Source: Spirochaetales bacterium
GTDB taxonomy: Bacteria > Spirochaetota > Spirochaetia > SZUA-6 > JAFGRV01
NCBI GenBank assembly: GCA_016928415.1
Contig: JAFGKU010000056.1
Span: forward strand, 1 to 64,000
Length of the DNA: 64,000 bases
Reading direction: 5' to 3'
The notes under the pieces are model-generated. The model saw only the letters and a program-made list of their open reading frames with translations. It had not been told where the DNA came from and made no database searches. A program made the translations under genes and the position numbers. Numbering within the stretch: position 1 is the stretch's first letter; every line of letters starts with the position of its first letter. Shown here one piece after another: positions 17,545 through 25,563 of the stretch.

Positions 17545-18756
17545 TCACACAAATCGCAATGAATCAATCAGTTTCATTTTTGCACACGTGCCGGCGGCGT
17601 AAAGTGAACCGGTAACGGCCACCAGGATACCGGAGATAAAACAGGTGAGGGCATTCTTTACCGTAAGGGCAAAGTGAAAATTGCTGCCCATGCGGAATTC
17701 CTCCATGATTTTCCCCATGTTCAGTCCGTTCTGCTGGAAATAGAGAACCAGTAATATGCCAAGGAGAAGGCCGAAGACACTTCCCATGGCGCCTTCAAAA
17801 GAACCTTCTGACAGGATGAGCGAAAACAGCTGGTGTTTTTTAAGCCCGATAGCCCTCATGGTACCGAATTCACGTATCCTTTCAAACTGGTTCATTAATA
17901 TGGCATTGGTGATAACGGTACCCCCGACGATAATGACGAATATATTGATGAAGTAAATGAAAAAATCAAACGCCTTGATGAGAACGACAAAACTGCCGAA
18001 TATTTCCTCCCAGGTTGAAGCCGTGCCTTTATGTTTTTTTACTATGGGTTCTATCCGCGTTTTGATGGTTTGCGACAAGTCCGCGTCCTTTAAATTAAGC
18101 CTTACCTCAATGGTCCTGTTATCCAGGTTGAGGAGGGTCTCGGCGTTTGCATGGCTCAGGAAAAATAAGCCCGTGTCTATCCCGCTTTCACCCGTGCCGA
18201 AAAAACCCTTGACCCGGTAATCGAGGTAATAAGGCGCCCCGTCGGCGTCTTCTACGATTATGGCCGCATAATCTTCTAACTTTAAATCAAGCATTTCCGC
18301 CGTTTTTCTGGAAATCACCAGGCCGTCGCCCGACAAGTCAAACTCGCCCGCCGTGATGTTGTTCCTTGCATGGGAAAAGTAGGTTGTTGACGGACTGATG
18401 CCGACACCCTGAAGAGCCATGTTTTTGCCGTTGTGGACAACAAGGCCGCCGAAAGGGATAATCTTTTCCGCCGATTCCACGCCGTCGACTTTTTTTAGTT
18501 CTTCTATCAGGCTGTCGGGATCCGACAGTTGGTATTTCAGTGAGAAGGGGTTAAGCCTTTTACCGTAGCCTTCCGCGTGCACCTGGATGTGTCCGCTGTC
18601 TTCATACAGGCTTTTGTAAAAATTGACGCGCATCCCGTCCATCATTCCGCCCATGAACATCATAAGCACAACGGACACCATGACAACGAACATGATAAGA
18701 AGGCTGCGCCGCGCGTGTTTCCTGATGTTCAGAAATGCAATCTTGAGAAAAATCAT
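17545..18756 (-). CDS. FtsX/LolC-type ABC transporter permease
   Basis: This second permease of the Lol-like operon (403 residues) has the same four-helix arrangement. There is an N-terminal membrane helix (RRSLLIMFVVMVSVVLMMFMGGMMDGM), a periplasmic domain, and a C-terminal FtsX domain with NQFERIREFGTMRAIGLKKHQLFSLI. It ends 20 bases before the first permease gene and starts three bases after the ATPase gene, so the three form an ABC transporter with a likely heterodimeric membrane part, as in LolCDE. Which permease contacts the LolA-like protein cannot be told, since the hook and pad elements are not obvious by eye. Confidence 0.9.
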   Translation of the reverse strand: MIFLKIAFLNIRKHARRSLLIMFVVMVSVVLMMFMGGMMDGMRVNFYKSLYEDSGHIQVHAEGYGKRLNPFSLKYQLSDPDSLIEELKKVDGVESAEKIIPFGGLVVHNGKNMALQGVGISPSTTYFSHARNNITAGEFDLSGDGLVISRKTAEMLDLKLEDYAAIIVEDADGAPYYLDYRVKGFFGTGESGIDTGLFFLSHANAETLLNLDNRTIEVRLNLKDADLSQTIKTRIEPIVKKHKGTASTWEEIFGSFVVLIKAFDFFIYFINIFVIIVGGTVITNAILMNQFERIREFGTMRAIGLKKHQLFSLILSEGSFEGAMGSVFGLLLGILLVLYFQQNGLNMGKIMEEFRMGSNFHFALTVKNALTCFISGILVAVTGSLYAAGTCAKMKLIDSLRFV

Positions 18757-18758
18757 CG

Positions 18759-19448
18759 TTAGGCCCCCCGTTTTTCGAAATCGGATATCACCCCGTCACG
18801 AAGATGGACTACGCGGGTTGCATACTGCATCACCTCGGGATTATGCGTTGAAAAAATAAACGTTACCTTCTCTTCCTCGTTCAGTTTCTTCATGACTTCA
18901 AGGATGGACTTGCCAGTTTCACTGTCAAGGTTGGCCGTCGGTTCGTCGGCGATAATGACGCTGGGATTGTTTACAAGCGACCTTGCTATGGCAACCCTTT
19001 GCCTTTGACCGCCGGAAAGTTCATCAGGCTTGTGCTTGACGAATTCACTTAATCCCACAATGTCGATGAGGTGATCAACCCGCTCTTTTCTTTTCCGCTT
19101 TGCTGTCTTGTTGAGTATGAGCGGGAATTCGATATTTTCAAAGATATCCAGTACCGGTATGAGATTGAATGACTGGAATATAAAGCCGATTTTACCGAGG
19201 CGAAGATCAGCTTCGGCATTATCCGACATGTTGGCAAGGTCGGCTTCCTGGAACTTGAGAACACCGGATGTGGGTTTGTCTATGCATCCCATGAGGTTCA
19301 GCATCGTTGTTTTTCCGCAGCCGGAAGGCCCTACGATTGACAGGAACTCGCCCTTCTCGACCTTCAGGTTAATGTTTTTCAATGCATGGATAACCGCCTT
19401 TCCCAACTGGTAATCCTTTGAAACGTTTTCCATTTGCAGTAATGGCAT
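18759..19448 (-). CDS. LolD/MacB-type ABC transporter ATPase
   Basis: The 229-residue cytoplasmic ATPase has all motifs: Walker A VGPSGCGKTTMLNLMG, Q-loop FIFQSFNLIPVLDI, signature LSGGQRQRVAIARSL, Walker B VIIADEPTANLDS and the switch FSTHNPEV, in which the His is present. The pattern is that of the LolD/MacB/FtsE subfamily rather than of importers. It lies between the outer-membrane protein gene and the two permease genes and has AAGGAGG seven bases upstream. It would energise the neighbouring permease pair. Confidence 0.93.
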   Translation of the reverse strand: MPLLQMENVSKDYQLGKAVIHALKNINLKVEKGEFLSIVGPSGCGKTTMLNLMGCIDKPTSGVLKFQEADLANMSDNAEADLRLGKIGFIFQSFNLIPVLDIFENIEFPLILNKTAKRKRKERVDHLIDIVGLSEFVKHKPDELSGGQRQRVAIARSLVNNPSVIIADEPTANLDSETGKSILEVMKKLNEEEKVTFIFSTHNPEVMQYATRVVHLRDGVISDFEKRGA

Positions 19449-19459
19449 ATAAACCTCCT

Positions 19460-20692
19460 TTAGAAATGCAGGACAGCTCCCGCATAAACAGATAAATTTG
19501 CTGGTAAAAAATCAAATTCAACATGGGCCTGTCCCTTGTAAGTCCATCTTACCCTGGCGTACAGGTCTATGCCTTCTAAAATCATGAGAGTGAGGGAATG
19601 TTCCGCAAGAAAACTCGCGTTTATAATATTTATCAGGATGTTGTTCCCGAACGATAACACCCCTGTTATTTCCAAACCGGCCGTGCAGACCAGGTAATGC
19701 TGTCCCGTAAAATCGGGAAAGATGAGCGATTGCAATGTAACCGGGTCATTATTGACAAGGTAGTCCACCGATTGAAGAAAGAGAGACGTCTGGTTAGCAC
19801 CATAGCCGGCGCTGTTGTACAGGTATTCGACCAGGAATTGAATGGCGAATCCCTCTCCCGAAAAGATTTTTTCGATACCCCCTTCCACTGAGAAATATGG
19901 CTGGCCGGCAGGCTGCTGCGTCCAGGTGACCGCAGAAATGGGTGCGCCTACCGCCTTGTCCGGATAATAAATTCTATTGGACAGCTCGATAGAGGCATCC
20001 ATATTAAGGATGATACCGGCCAGATCGAATGAAAACCCGAAACCGGGACGAAGGACTTCATCCTGCTGGTATATGAAACCGGTAAAAAGGTCCAGTTCAC
20101 CCAATAATAGAGAGGCATATACCGCGTACCTGAAATCCGTCCAGAAATTACTTGTCAAGTGATTGAAGTCCTGGTTGGTATTAAGGCACGCTGTAAGGGT
20201 GAAGTCGGCCGAGGGATTGTAGGTGGCCGTTATTCCGGTAAATCCTCCATGCCGGCCGGTTTGGGATATATCGAAAAAATCATCCGTCGGATTTATTTTG
20301 TCCGAAGGGGAAAACAGGTATCCCGTACCCCAGTTCAGTCTTTGCTTTCCCGCGCAGAGCGTCAGCCCGTCAACGGGACGGAACAGAAAATACGCCTGGT
20401 ATAAATTCTGCGTGAATTCGGCGTTTTTATTTACGGAGACACCGTAATGGGCGAATACCTCGGTTTTATCCATGGTAAACCTGTGCTGTGTTGAAAGTAT
20501 AAACGCGGATGTCAGCCAGTTATTAAAACCCGTTAAAGGATCGGAAGGATCGAGTATATTTTTATATCCCGTTTCGGACCAATGAAATGTGTTTTCGAAA
20601 GTCAGGTCCCCGATCAATCTGTACTCCTGCGCCAGAAGAATGACAATATGCAGGGCGAAAAATAATACGGCCGTGCAGGCAATCTTCTTCAT
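19460..20692 (-). CDS. Outer-membrane beta-barrel protein of the Lol-like operon
   Basis: The 410-residue protein has an N-terminal signal peptide (ACTAVLFFALHIVILLAQ) and then alternating amphipathic strands. The C-terminus ends in AGAVLHF, a terminal-Phe barrel signal. The block GKQRLNWGTGYLFSPSDKINP resembles a conserved stretch in DUF1302-type or alginate-export-like barrels that occur beside LolA-like proteins and RND or ABC exporters. It starts three bases after the LolA-like stop codon, so the two are surely co-expressed. A role as the outer-membrane acceptor or channel of the export system is inferred from context only. Confidence 0.75.
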   Translation of the reverse strand: MKKIACTAVLFFALHIVILLAQEYRLIGDLTFENTFHWSETGYKNILDPSDPLTGFNNWLTSAFILSTQHRFTMDKTEVFAHYGVSVNKNAEFTQNLYQAYFLFRPVDGLTLCAGKQRLNWGTGYLFSPSDKINPTDDFFDISQTGRHGGFTGITATYNPSADFTLTACLNTNQDFNHLTSNFWTDFRYAVYASLLLGELDLFTGFIYQQDEVLRPGFGFSFDLAGIILNMDASIELSNRIYYPDKAVGAPISAVTWTQQPAGQPYFSVEGGIEKIFSGEGFAIQFLVEYLYNSAGYGANQTSLFLQSVDYLVNNDPVTLQSLIFPDFTGQHYLVCTAGLEITGVLSFGNNILINIINASFLAEHSLTLMILEGIDLYARVRWTYKGQAHVEFDFLPANLSVYAGAVLHF

Positions 20693-20695
20693 CTT

Positions 20696-21448
20696 TTACC
20701 TCGTTAAAGCCGTTTCGGTAAACAGGCTGTCCGGGATGCTGTTTCTGACTTCCATTTTTTCCATTTCAACTATGGATACGGTATCCTTGTTTTCAAGAGA
20801 TGTCATCGTAATCAATGACGGCCTCAACCTGCCTGCCATTTTTTTATATCCCGCCAGCGTCATTACCTTGAACGGCAGTCCCGACTTGGCATAATATACC
20901 ATCTTCAGGGGAAGAAGGCCCTCCTTCCGTACCCACATCCTGATTTCACCGTAAGGGACTTCCTCGTTTTTGGCCGTTGCTTTAATCACATAACAGGGGG
21001 CATCCTTGAAATCGGGATGGTCCAGAACGGTCTCCGGTTCCAGTACCGTTGTATAATCATCCGAGTAGTCAGGGTCGCCTATGTCGTTGTTCGAGAACAC
21101 GCTTCCCTCGAACGATCCTTTGGGAGATAAACGGATGGCCTTTTTCAGGCTTGACTTGGGATTATACATCCAGAGGGTTTTGTCTTTTTGCAGGAATTTA
21201 ATTCCCTTGGACCTTGAAGGCTTCAGGATTTCCATGAGTGATCCCGTATCCTTCTTATGCAGTGTTTCAATGACAGTAACCTTTTTTTCTCCGTCCGGTT
21301 TTTCTGTGGTAAGCGACAGACGCAGGAAAAAATTTTCGGGATACATTGCCTCCTCGGCTTTTTTCAATAAATCCTGGGGATCGGTTATTTCAGGGAAGAT
21401 CTGTGTTGATACCAGGGAAAATAATAAAAATACCATTATTTTTTTCAT
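20696..21448 (-). CDS. Outer-membrane lipoprotein-sorting (LolA-like) periplasmic protein
   Basis: The 250-residue protein has a signal peptide (MVFLLFSLVSTQIFPEI) and the LolA-like pattern found in PF17131-type 'outer membrane lipoprotein-sorting' proteins. Examples are the start DPQDLLKKAEEAMYPENF, then GIKFLQKDKTLWMYNPK, SDYTTVLEPE-like spacing and the late RPSLITMTSLENKDTVSI. Such proteins form a half-barrel that shields lipid acyl chains while crossing the periplasm. The gene overlaps the regulator gene before it by four bases and precedes the barrel protein by three. This is a paralogue of LolA rather than canonical LolA, so its cargo may be a lipid or a lipoprotein subset. Confidence 0.85.
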   Translation of the reverse strand: MKKIMVFLLFSLVSTQIFPEITDPQDLLKKAEEAMYPENFFLRLSLTTEKPDGEKKVTVIETLHKKDTGSLMEILKPSRSKGIKFLQKDKTLWMYNPKSSLKKAIRLSPKGSFEGSVFSNNDIGDPDYSDDYTTVLEPETVLDHPDFKDAPCYVIKATAKNEEVPYGEIRMWVRKEGLLPLKMVYYAKSGLPFKVMTLAGYKKMAGRLRPSLITMTSLENKDTVSIVEMEKMEVRNSIPDSLFTETALTR

Positions 21449-21765
21449 TTCGTTTCCTCCTCCTTTTTTCTGACCAGGATTGTTTCAAGGAAGCCCAGAT
21501 ACTTCTGGAACATCTTTTTACCCTGGCCCGTGAGCGTATAAACGGTTTGCACAGAGTCGCTGGCTATTTCCTTTTTTGATTTGATGTACCCGCCGTCTAT
21601 CAGTTTTTTCAGGTGTGTGTATATGGCTCCATCCGATCCGCCGATCACGTTTTTAAAGCGGTTGAAGGAAACCTTTTCCTCCCTGTATAGAATGGTAATC
21701 ATGGAAAGACGCGTTTTTTCAAAAAACGTGCTGTCAAATTGTGTGTAGAGATCGTCACCGCTCAT
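21445..21765 (-). CDS. Winged-helix transcriptional regulator (HTH_34/PadR/ArsR-like)
   Basis: The 106-residue protein is one winged-helix domain. It has FFEKTRLSMITILYREEKVSFNRFKNVIG, the recognition helix region GGSDGAIYTHLKKLIDGGYI, a wing (KKEIASDSVQTVYTLTGQG) and a C-terminal dimerisation helix. The track ORF starts far upstream at 22275, but that part is a shadow of the neighbouring gene; the ATG at 21765 overlaps the previous stop codon (ATGA). It is the second gene of the Lol-like operon. The 12-base palindrome just downstream of the operon promoter is its most likely binding site, which would make the operon autoregulated. The effector, if any, is unknown. Confidence 0.85.
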   Translation of the reverse strand: MSGDDLYTQFDSTFFEKTRLSMITILYREEKVSFNRFKNVIGGSDGAIYTHLKKLIDGGYIKSKKEIASDSVQTVYTLTGQGKKMFQKYLGFLETILVRKKEEETK

Positions 21766-22370
21766 TTTTTTCCTTGTTTTCCAATTACCGTTATGCCCGC
21801 GAATATAAAAGAAATACCGGTAAGAACAATCACCAATGCCAGGATGAAAGGATTGTGTACGTTTATAAAGAACAGAATGAGTGCCAGGGCGTACATGAGA
21901 ATGGCCTGGATATAAAGCACCTTGTATGAGCTGTGGGCATAAAACGTAAAATACGTGGCCATAAACAGCGCAACGATGACGGGTATGAATTCCGGCGCAT
22001 TCAGGGTATGGAGTATGCTCAGAAAAATGGCAAAAGTGATGCAGGCCCCGATCAATCCTACGAAAAGCTTGAAAACCCTCCTTGAAAGAAGGGGAATTGA
22101 TTCCTTTTGAAAAATTCTGAAAAACGCAATGGCCTCGATGGTCCCGGTCAAGATTAAAAGGGGAATCCAGACCTTGAAGAAAAGATCGGTTAAAGTGAAT
22201 TTCAGGTAAACATCGGCAATATAGTGAAAAATCCCGGCAACCATGAAAAGCGCTCCCCAGACAAAGAAAGCCCATGATTCTACCAGGGGTTGTTCTTCCA
22301 CTTCAAGCAGTAAATCTTTGATGGTACGGATATCATCGAGGTATTTATCAAGGTTGTTGCCATTTTCCAT
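21762..22370 (-). CDS. Integral membrane protein, first gene of the Lol-like operon
   Basis: I cannot name this 202-residue protein. A soluble N-terminus of about 30 residues (DKYLDDIRTIKDLLLEVEEQPLVE) is followed by six hydrophobic segments, including WGALFMVAGIFHYIADV and PFILALVIVLTGISFIFAGITV. Short membrane proteins of this kind often sit directly before small winged-helix regulators such as the next gene, and may act as anti-repressors or sensors; that is an inference. AAAGGAG precedes the ATG by six bases. It lies directly behind the operon promoter and palindrome. Confidence 0.75.
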   Translation of the reverse strand: MENGNNLDKYLDDIRTIKDLLLEVEEQPLVESWAFFVWGALFMVAGIFHYIADVYLKFTLTDLFFKVWIPLLILTGTIEAIAFFRIFQKESIPLLSRRVFKLFVGLIGACITFAIFLSILHTLNAPEFIPVIVALFMATYFTFYAHSSYKVLYIQAILMYALALILFFINVHNPFILALVIVLTGISFIFAGITVIGKQGKK

Positions 22371-22391
22371 TTTTATACTCCTTTATTCTGT

Positions 22392-22420
22392 AAAGTAACT
22401 TTGTGATGCAAAGTTACTTT
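22392..22420 (-). promoter_or_regulatory. Palindromic operator of the Lol-like operon
   Basis: AAAGTAACTTTG (22392-22403) and CAAAGTTACTTT (22409-22420) are perfect 12-base inverted arms separated by five bases. The site starts at about +1 relative to the promoter at 22428-22456, where a bound repressor would block initiation. A partial third copy of the half-site (GTTAAAAGTAAT on the plus strand) lies beside it. The winged-helix protein encoded two genes downstream in the same operon is the natural candidate for binding. Confidence 0.8.
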
Positions 22421-22427
22421 CAAGTTA

Positions 22428-22456
22428 AAAGTAATATTTTAAAAGAAAATTGTCAA
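22428..22456 (-). promoter_or_regulatory. Sigma-70-type promoter of the Lol-like operon
   Basis: On the minus strand a perfect TTGACA (-35, 22451-22456) is followed after exactly 17 bases by TACTTT (-10, 22428-22433). The predicted transcription start falls about seven bases further on, at the edge of the palindromic operator. The operon start codon is some 50 bases downstream. Confidence 0.75.
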
Positions 22457-22495
22457 GTATCCGGAATAAAAAAACCGAGGGTATGGCTGCCGTTT

Positions 22496-23398
22496 TTATT
22501 TTTCAAAACGGTTCAGCAGTTTTTTATTGATTACCGTGAATACCAGTATGACGATAAATAAAATCCAGGCAACGGCGCTTCCCCTGTCAATGCGGTGGGT
22601 TTGTTGCAGGAGCCAGATGATGTATACCGTTAACGGACGACCGAGGTCACTTCGTCCTACGATCATGTTCAGCGTACCGCCGTATAGAATATACGGTTCG
22701 TCGAAAATCTGCATCCCGTTGACTATGCTCAGGGTTATGGTGAAAAAGAAAATCGGGATCATGTATGGAAGCGTTATAAACCTGTGCTTGGTCATGTTCG
22801 AGGCGCCCTCTATATCCGCAGCTTCATAAAGGGCCTCCGGAATGGCACTGAGTCCGGCCTGGTAAAGGATCAGGTTCCAGCCTATATTCCGCCAATTGAT
22901 GGCGGCGGACATCACCATGAGAAACGAACCGGCATCGTCATTGAACCTGGGTATGATAGGTAAACCGAAGATATTTAACAGATAATTGATAACCCCCGAT
23001 TTTTCGGAGAACATGGACATAAAGAGGAGGGATACGGCAACGGCGCTCAGGATGTAGGGCATGAAAAATACCAGCCTGAAAAAATTTTTTCCCCTTATAA
23101 ACTTGTTGTTCAGCAGAAGGGCCAGGGGTAAAGCAATCAGGTGCTGGGGAAGCACACCGAAAAGGAGTATCATGAGGGTAGCGAAAGTCCCTTTCCTGAA
23201 GTAGGAGTCCTCCGTGAGCAGAAACTTGTAGGTTTCTATGCCTGTGAATTCGCTTTTTTTTGTACCGAAATCCTTGAACAGGGAAATGATGAACGAAATA
23301 ATAAAGGGAACCAGATTGAATACCACGAAAATAAGGATTATCGGAAGGAGAAGACTGAGGATTTCCCGGTTTGTTTTTTTTACTCGTCTCAAAATCAT
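22496..23398 (-). CDS. Carbohydrate ABC transporter permease (MalF/UgpA-like)
   Basis: The 300-residue inner-membrane protein has six predicted helices. It carries the importer EAA loop, EALYEAADIEGASNMTKHRFITLPYMIPI, which docks onto the ATPase. The pattern fits the CUT1 family of sugar importers (MalF/UgpA type, without the long MalF periplasmic loop). It follows the second permease gene by eight bases. No solute-binding protein or ATPase gene lies next to the pair, so those subunits must be encoded elsewhere or shared with another system. The sugar is unknown. Confidence 0.9.
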   Translation of the reverse strand: MILRRVKKTNREILSLLLPIILIFVVFNLVPFIISFIISLFKDFGTKKSEFTGIETYKFLLTEDSYFRKGTFATLMILLFGVLPQHLIALPLALLLNNKFIRGKNFFRLVFFMPYILSAVAVSLLFMSMFSEKSGVINYLLNIFGLPIIPRFNDDAGSFLMVMSAAINWRNIGWNLILYQAGLSAIPEALYEAADIEGASNMTKHRFITLPYMIPIFFFTITLSIVNGMQIFDEPYILYGGTLNMIVGRSDLGRPLTVYIIWLLQQTHRIDRGSAVAWILFIVILVFTVINKKLLNRFEK

Positions 23399-23406
23399 GT
23401 TGCCCC

Positions 23407-24249
23407 CTAACTCTTTATGCTTCCCGCCAGTATGTTTCCGATAATCTGTTTCGATGCAAACAGGAAAACAACGATGATCGGCAGCTGGGTGACCAGAATC
23501 GCCATCATGAGTTCCCCGTGCGTTCCGGAGCTTCCAAGATTCAAAAGCATATGCTGAAGTACGATGGGAATGGTGAAAGCATCCTTGTTCGGAAGCATGA
23601 CGAGTGCCGTCATATAATCATTCCAGGTAGTGATGAAGCCCAGGGTGGCCAGAACAGCGACGGCTGGTTTGAGGACGGGGAATACGACGTAAAAAAGTAT
23701 CTGGTAGATGCTCAAACCATCTATACGGCCTGCATCGAGCATTTCGTCAGGAAGGCCGCGTTCCATAAACTGCTTCATGAGAAATATACCCATCGGATTT
23801 CCGATGGAAACGGCAATGAACGGCAGGTAAGTGTTGATCCATTTAAGAAAAAGCATCATTTGGTAAAGGGGAATGAGTTTGACGAATGTGGGTATCATCA
23901 TCGTGGCTATAATGATATTGAATAGGGCGTTTCTGAATTTAAACTTGTATTTGGTCAGGATGAAACCGACGATGGTGCAGGAGATGACCTGCGCCACCGT
24001 TGAAAGAACGGCGATGGCAATGCTGTTGATTATGGACCGGATAAATGCAAAGTCATAGAACAGCTTGTTCAGGTTGTTCAGAAAGTCATTACTGTATATC
24101 AGGGGCGAGGACTTAAGATAGTCCGGAGGCGATTTTTGTGAGGCGAAAATTGTCATCATGTAAATGGGAAAAAGGAAAATAATCGTTAAAATGATGAGGA
24201 TAACGGCGGCCGCAATGAGAAAAATCGTTCTTTTGGTTTTTTTATGCAT
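23407..24249 (-). CDS. Carbohydrate ABC transporter permease (MalG/UgpE-like)
   Basis: This 280-residue second subunit of the sugar permease starts with the usual basic tail and first helix (MHKKTKRTIFLIAAAVILIILTIIFLFPIYMM). It contains the EAA loop DEMLDAGRIDGLSIYQILFYVVFPVLKPAV. It ends with the typical C-terminal GSIKS. The gene order MalG-like then MalF-like is the reverse of the usual one. A beta-propeller lipoprotein gene lies 27 bases upstream in the place normally taken by a solute-binding protein. Confidence 0.9.
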   Translation of the reverse strand: MHKKTKRTIFLIAAAVILIILTIIFLFPIYMMTIFASQKSPPDYLKSSPLIYSNDFLNNLNKLFYDFAFIRSIINSIAIAVLSTVAQVISCTIVGFILTKYKFKFRNALFNIIIATMMIPTFVKLIPLYQMMLFLKWINTYLPFIAVSIGNPMGIFLMKQFMERGLPDEMLDAGRIDGLSIYQILFYVVFPVLKPAVAVLATLGFITTWNDYMTALVMLPNKDAFTIPIVLQHMLLNLGSSGTHGELMMAILVTQLPIIVVFLFASKQIIGNILAGSIKS

Positions 24250-24276
24250 CTGAATTCCTTTGCTTCACATCTTAAA

Positions 24277-25131
24277 TTATAGGGATGAATGATCTAAATT
24301 CAAGAAAATAGTTTTTAAATAAAATTTTCCAGGAGCCCATGGAAGAATAGTGGAAACATCAGCAATATTTAGAACGAGCGAGGTAACGCCGCTTTGAGGA
24401 TCAAACAGATAAAGGCCGTCTTTTTTATCATTTTCCCAGTAATCCCACTTTGCCAGGATTATTTGACCGTTTATTATTGAAAGATCGTATGCATTGAAGT
24501 CCTCTGGCAGGTACCAGGCTTCCGATTGGCCGGTAAGCGGATTATAGCGTGGAATCATCCTTGAATGATCGGTACGCGTGCTGTTCCAGGTGGGATTATG
24601 ATAGGTAAAGAGTGTATCTTTTACAAATACTCCCCAAAGTGGCGAGGGAGCAACCGCTATCCCTTCAATGATGGGTGGCGTGCCGGGCGTGATGATAATT
24701 ATATCGTCAGATTCCTTGTGGGTACTGGCGGCATTAAGCAGGTAAAATTTGCCCCGGAAAGGCAGAATCTGCCAAGTATCCGTATCGGGGCCCGTAATTA
24801 TATTTTTAAGTAATTTCCCGGAAGGTGAATAAACCTGGACCAGGTTATCGTTCTTTTTCATGTTTCCTGAATACCCTATCCATATATTTCCCGCAGGGTC
24901 TCTTTTAAAGTTTTTTGCCCATGATCGGGGCAGAGGAATGGTTTTTACCACCATCATCGTTTTGGTATCGATGATGGTAAGCGCGTCGTGCGTAAACCCG
25001 TCATTTACATTATGGCCGGAGAGGACATATTCATATCTGTTATTGTTTCCTTTGGTGAAGACCTGGCCGGGTCCGCACCTGGATAAAAGAAGGCCCAAAA
25101 AACTTATCGACAAAAGAATTTTTTTTATCAT
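24277..25131 (-). CDS. Beta-propeller-like lipoprotein
   Basis: The 284-residue product has a signal peptide ending in GLLLSRC, which is a loose lipobox. The body has blade-like repeats of the YncE/surface-antigen type, such as DALTIIDTKTMMVVKTIPLP, GNIWIGYSGN then LVQVYSPSGKLLKNIITG, and LYLFDPQSGVTSLVLNIA. Such proteins make ligand- or protein-binding propellers on the cell surface or in the periplasm. The number of blades visible is small for a closed propeller, and the last 25 residues look unlike a blade, so a 3' truncation is possible. It precedes the sugar permease genes on the same strand; whether it replaces a binding protein is unknown. Confidence 0.65.
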   Translation of the reverse strand: MIKKILLSISFLGLLLSRCGPGQVFTKGNNNRYEYVLSGHNVNDGFTHDALTIIDTKTMMVVKTIPLPRSWAKNFKRDPAGNIWIGYSGNMKKNDNLVQVYSPSGKLLKNIITGPDTDTWQILPFRGKFYLLNAASTHKESDDIIIITPGTPPIIEGIAVAPSPLWGVFVKDTLFTYHNPTWNSTRTDHSRMIPRYNPLTGQSEAWYLPEDFNAYDLSIINGQIILAKWDYWENDKKDGLYLFDPQSGVTSLVLNIADVSTILPWAPGKFYLKTIFLNLDHSSL

Positions 25132-25165
25132 TTTTTTAATCTAATAAGGAGAGGAGACTTTTTTT

Positions 25166-25362
25166 TCACTTCTCTCCTTGACATGAAACGGCCATTTTAT
25201 CACTGCTTTCGGCAACTACTGAAATTTCTGTTTTAAGCGATTCAACTATATTCCCACCTGATTCATTTTGTCCGGTCGAACATGCGGCCATGAAACAAAG
25301 AAGAAATGCGATACACGTAATAAAAATAATGTTATACGATATCTTTTTAATTTATCAAACAT
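25166..25362 (-). pseudogene. Small lipoprotein gene with an apparent one-base frameshift
   Basis: Too short for the ORF track. An ATG at 25362 with a good GAAGGAGC site opens a frame that continues for only 38 codons. One frame over, from just after the fourth codon, the DNA reads as a convincing lipoprotein: KKISYNIIFITCIAFLL, then the lipobox FMAAC, then STGQNESGG and a tail ending VSCQGEK. Adding one base near ATAAATTAAAA would join the start to the lipoprotein and give about 65 residues. It is therefore a recently broken gene, a sequencing error, or a case of unusual initiation. It lies 34 bases before the propeller lipoprotein on the same strand. Confidence 0.55.
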
Positions 25363-25563
25363 TTTTAGCTCCTTCATCAATAAAATTTTTGGTACCATAT
25401 ATCGACTAATCTGTAAATTATTTTCAGCGTAACTTTGATATAATAAAAGGCAACTGATGTTACCTTGTCAATTTACCTCTTATGAATGGCTTTTAACAAA
25501 AAATTAATTATTGACAATATGTAAATAAAAGGTATAATACAGGGAAGTAAAAAGGTTGATAAT

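Noticed and set aside
23371-23925. 184-codon plus-strand ORF
   Set aside because: It is antisense to the MalG-like permease, which has an EAA loop and six helices.
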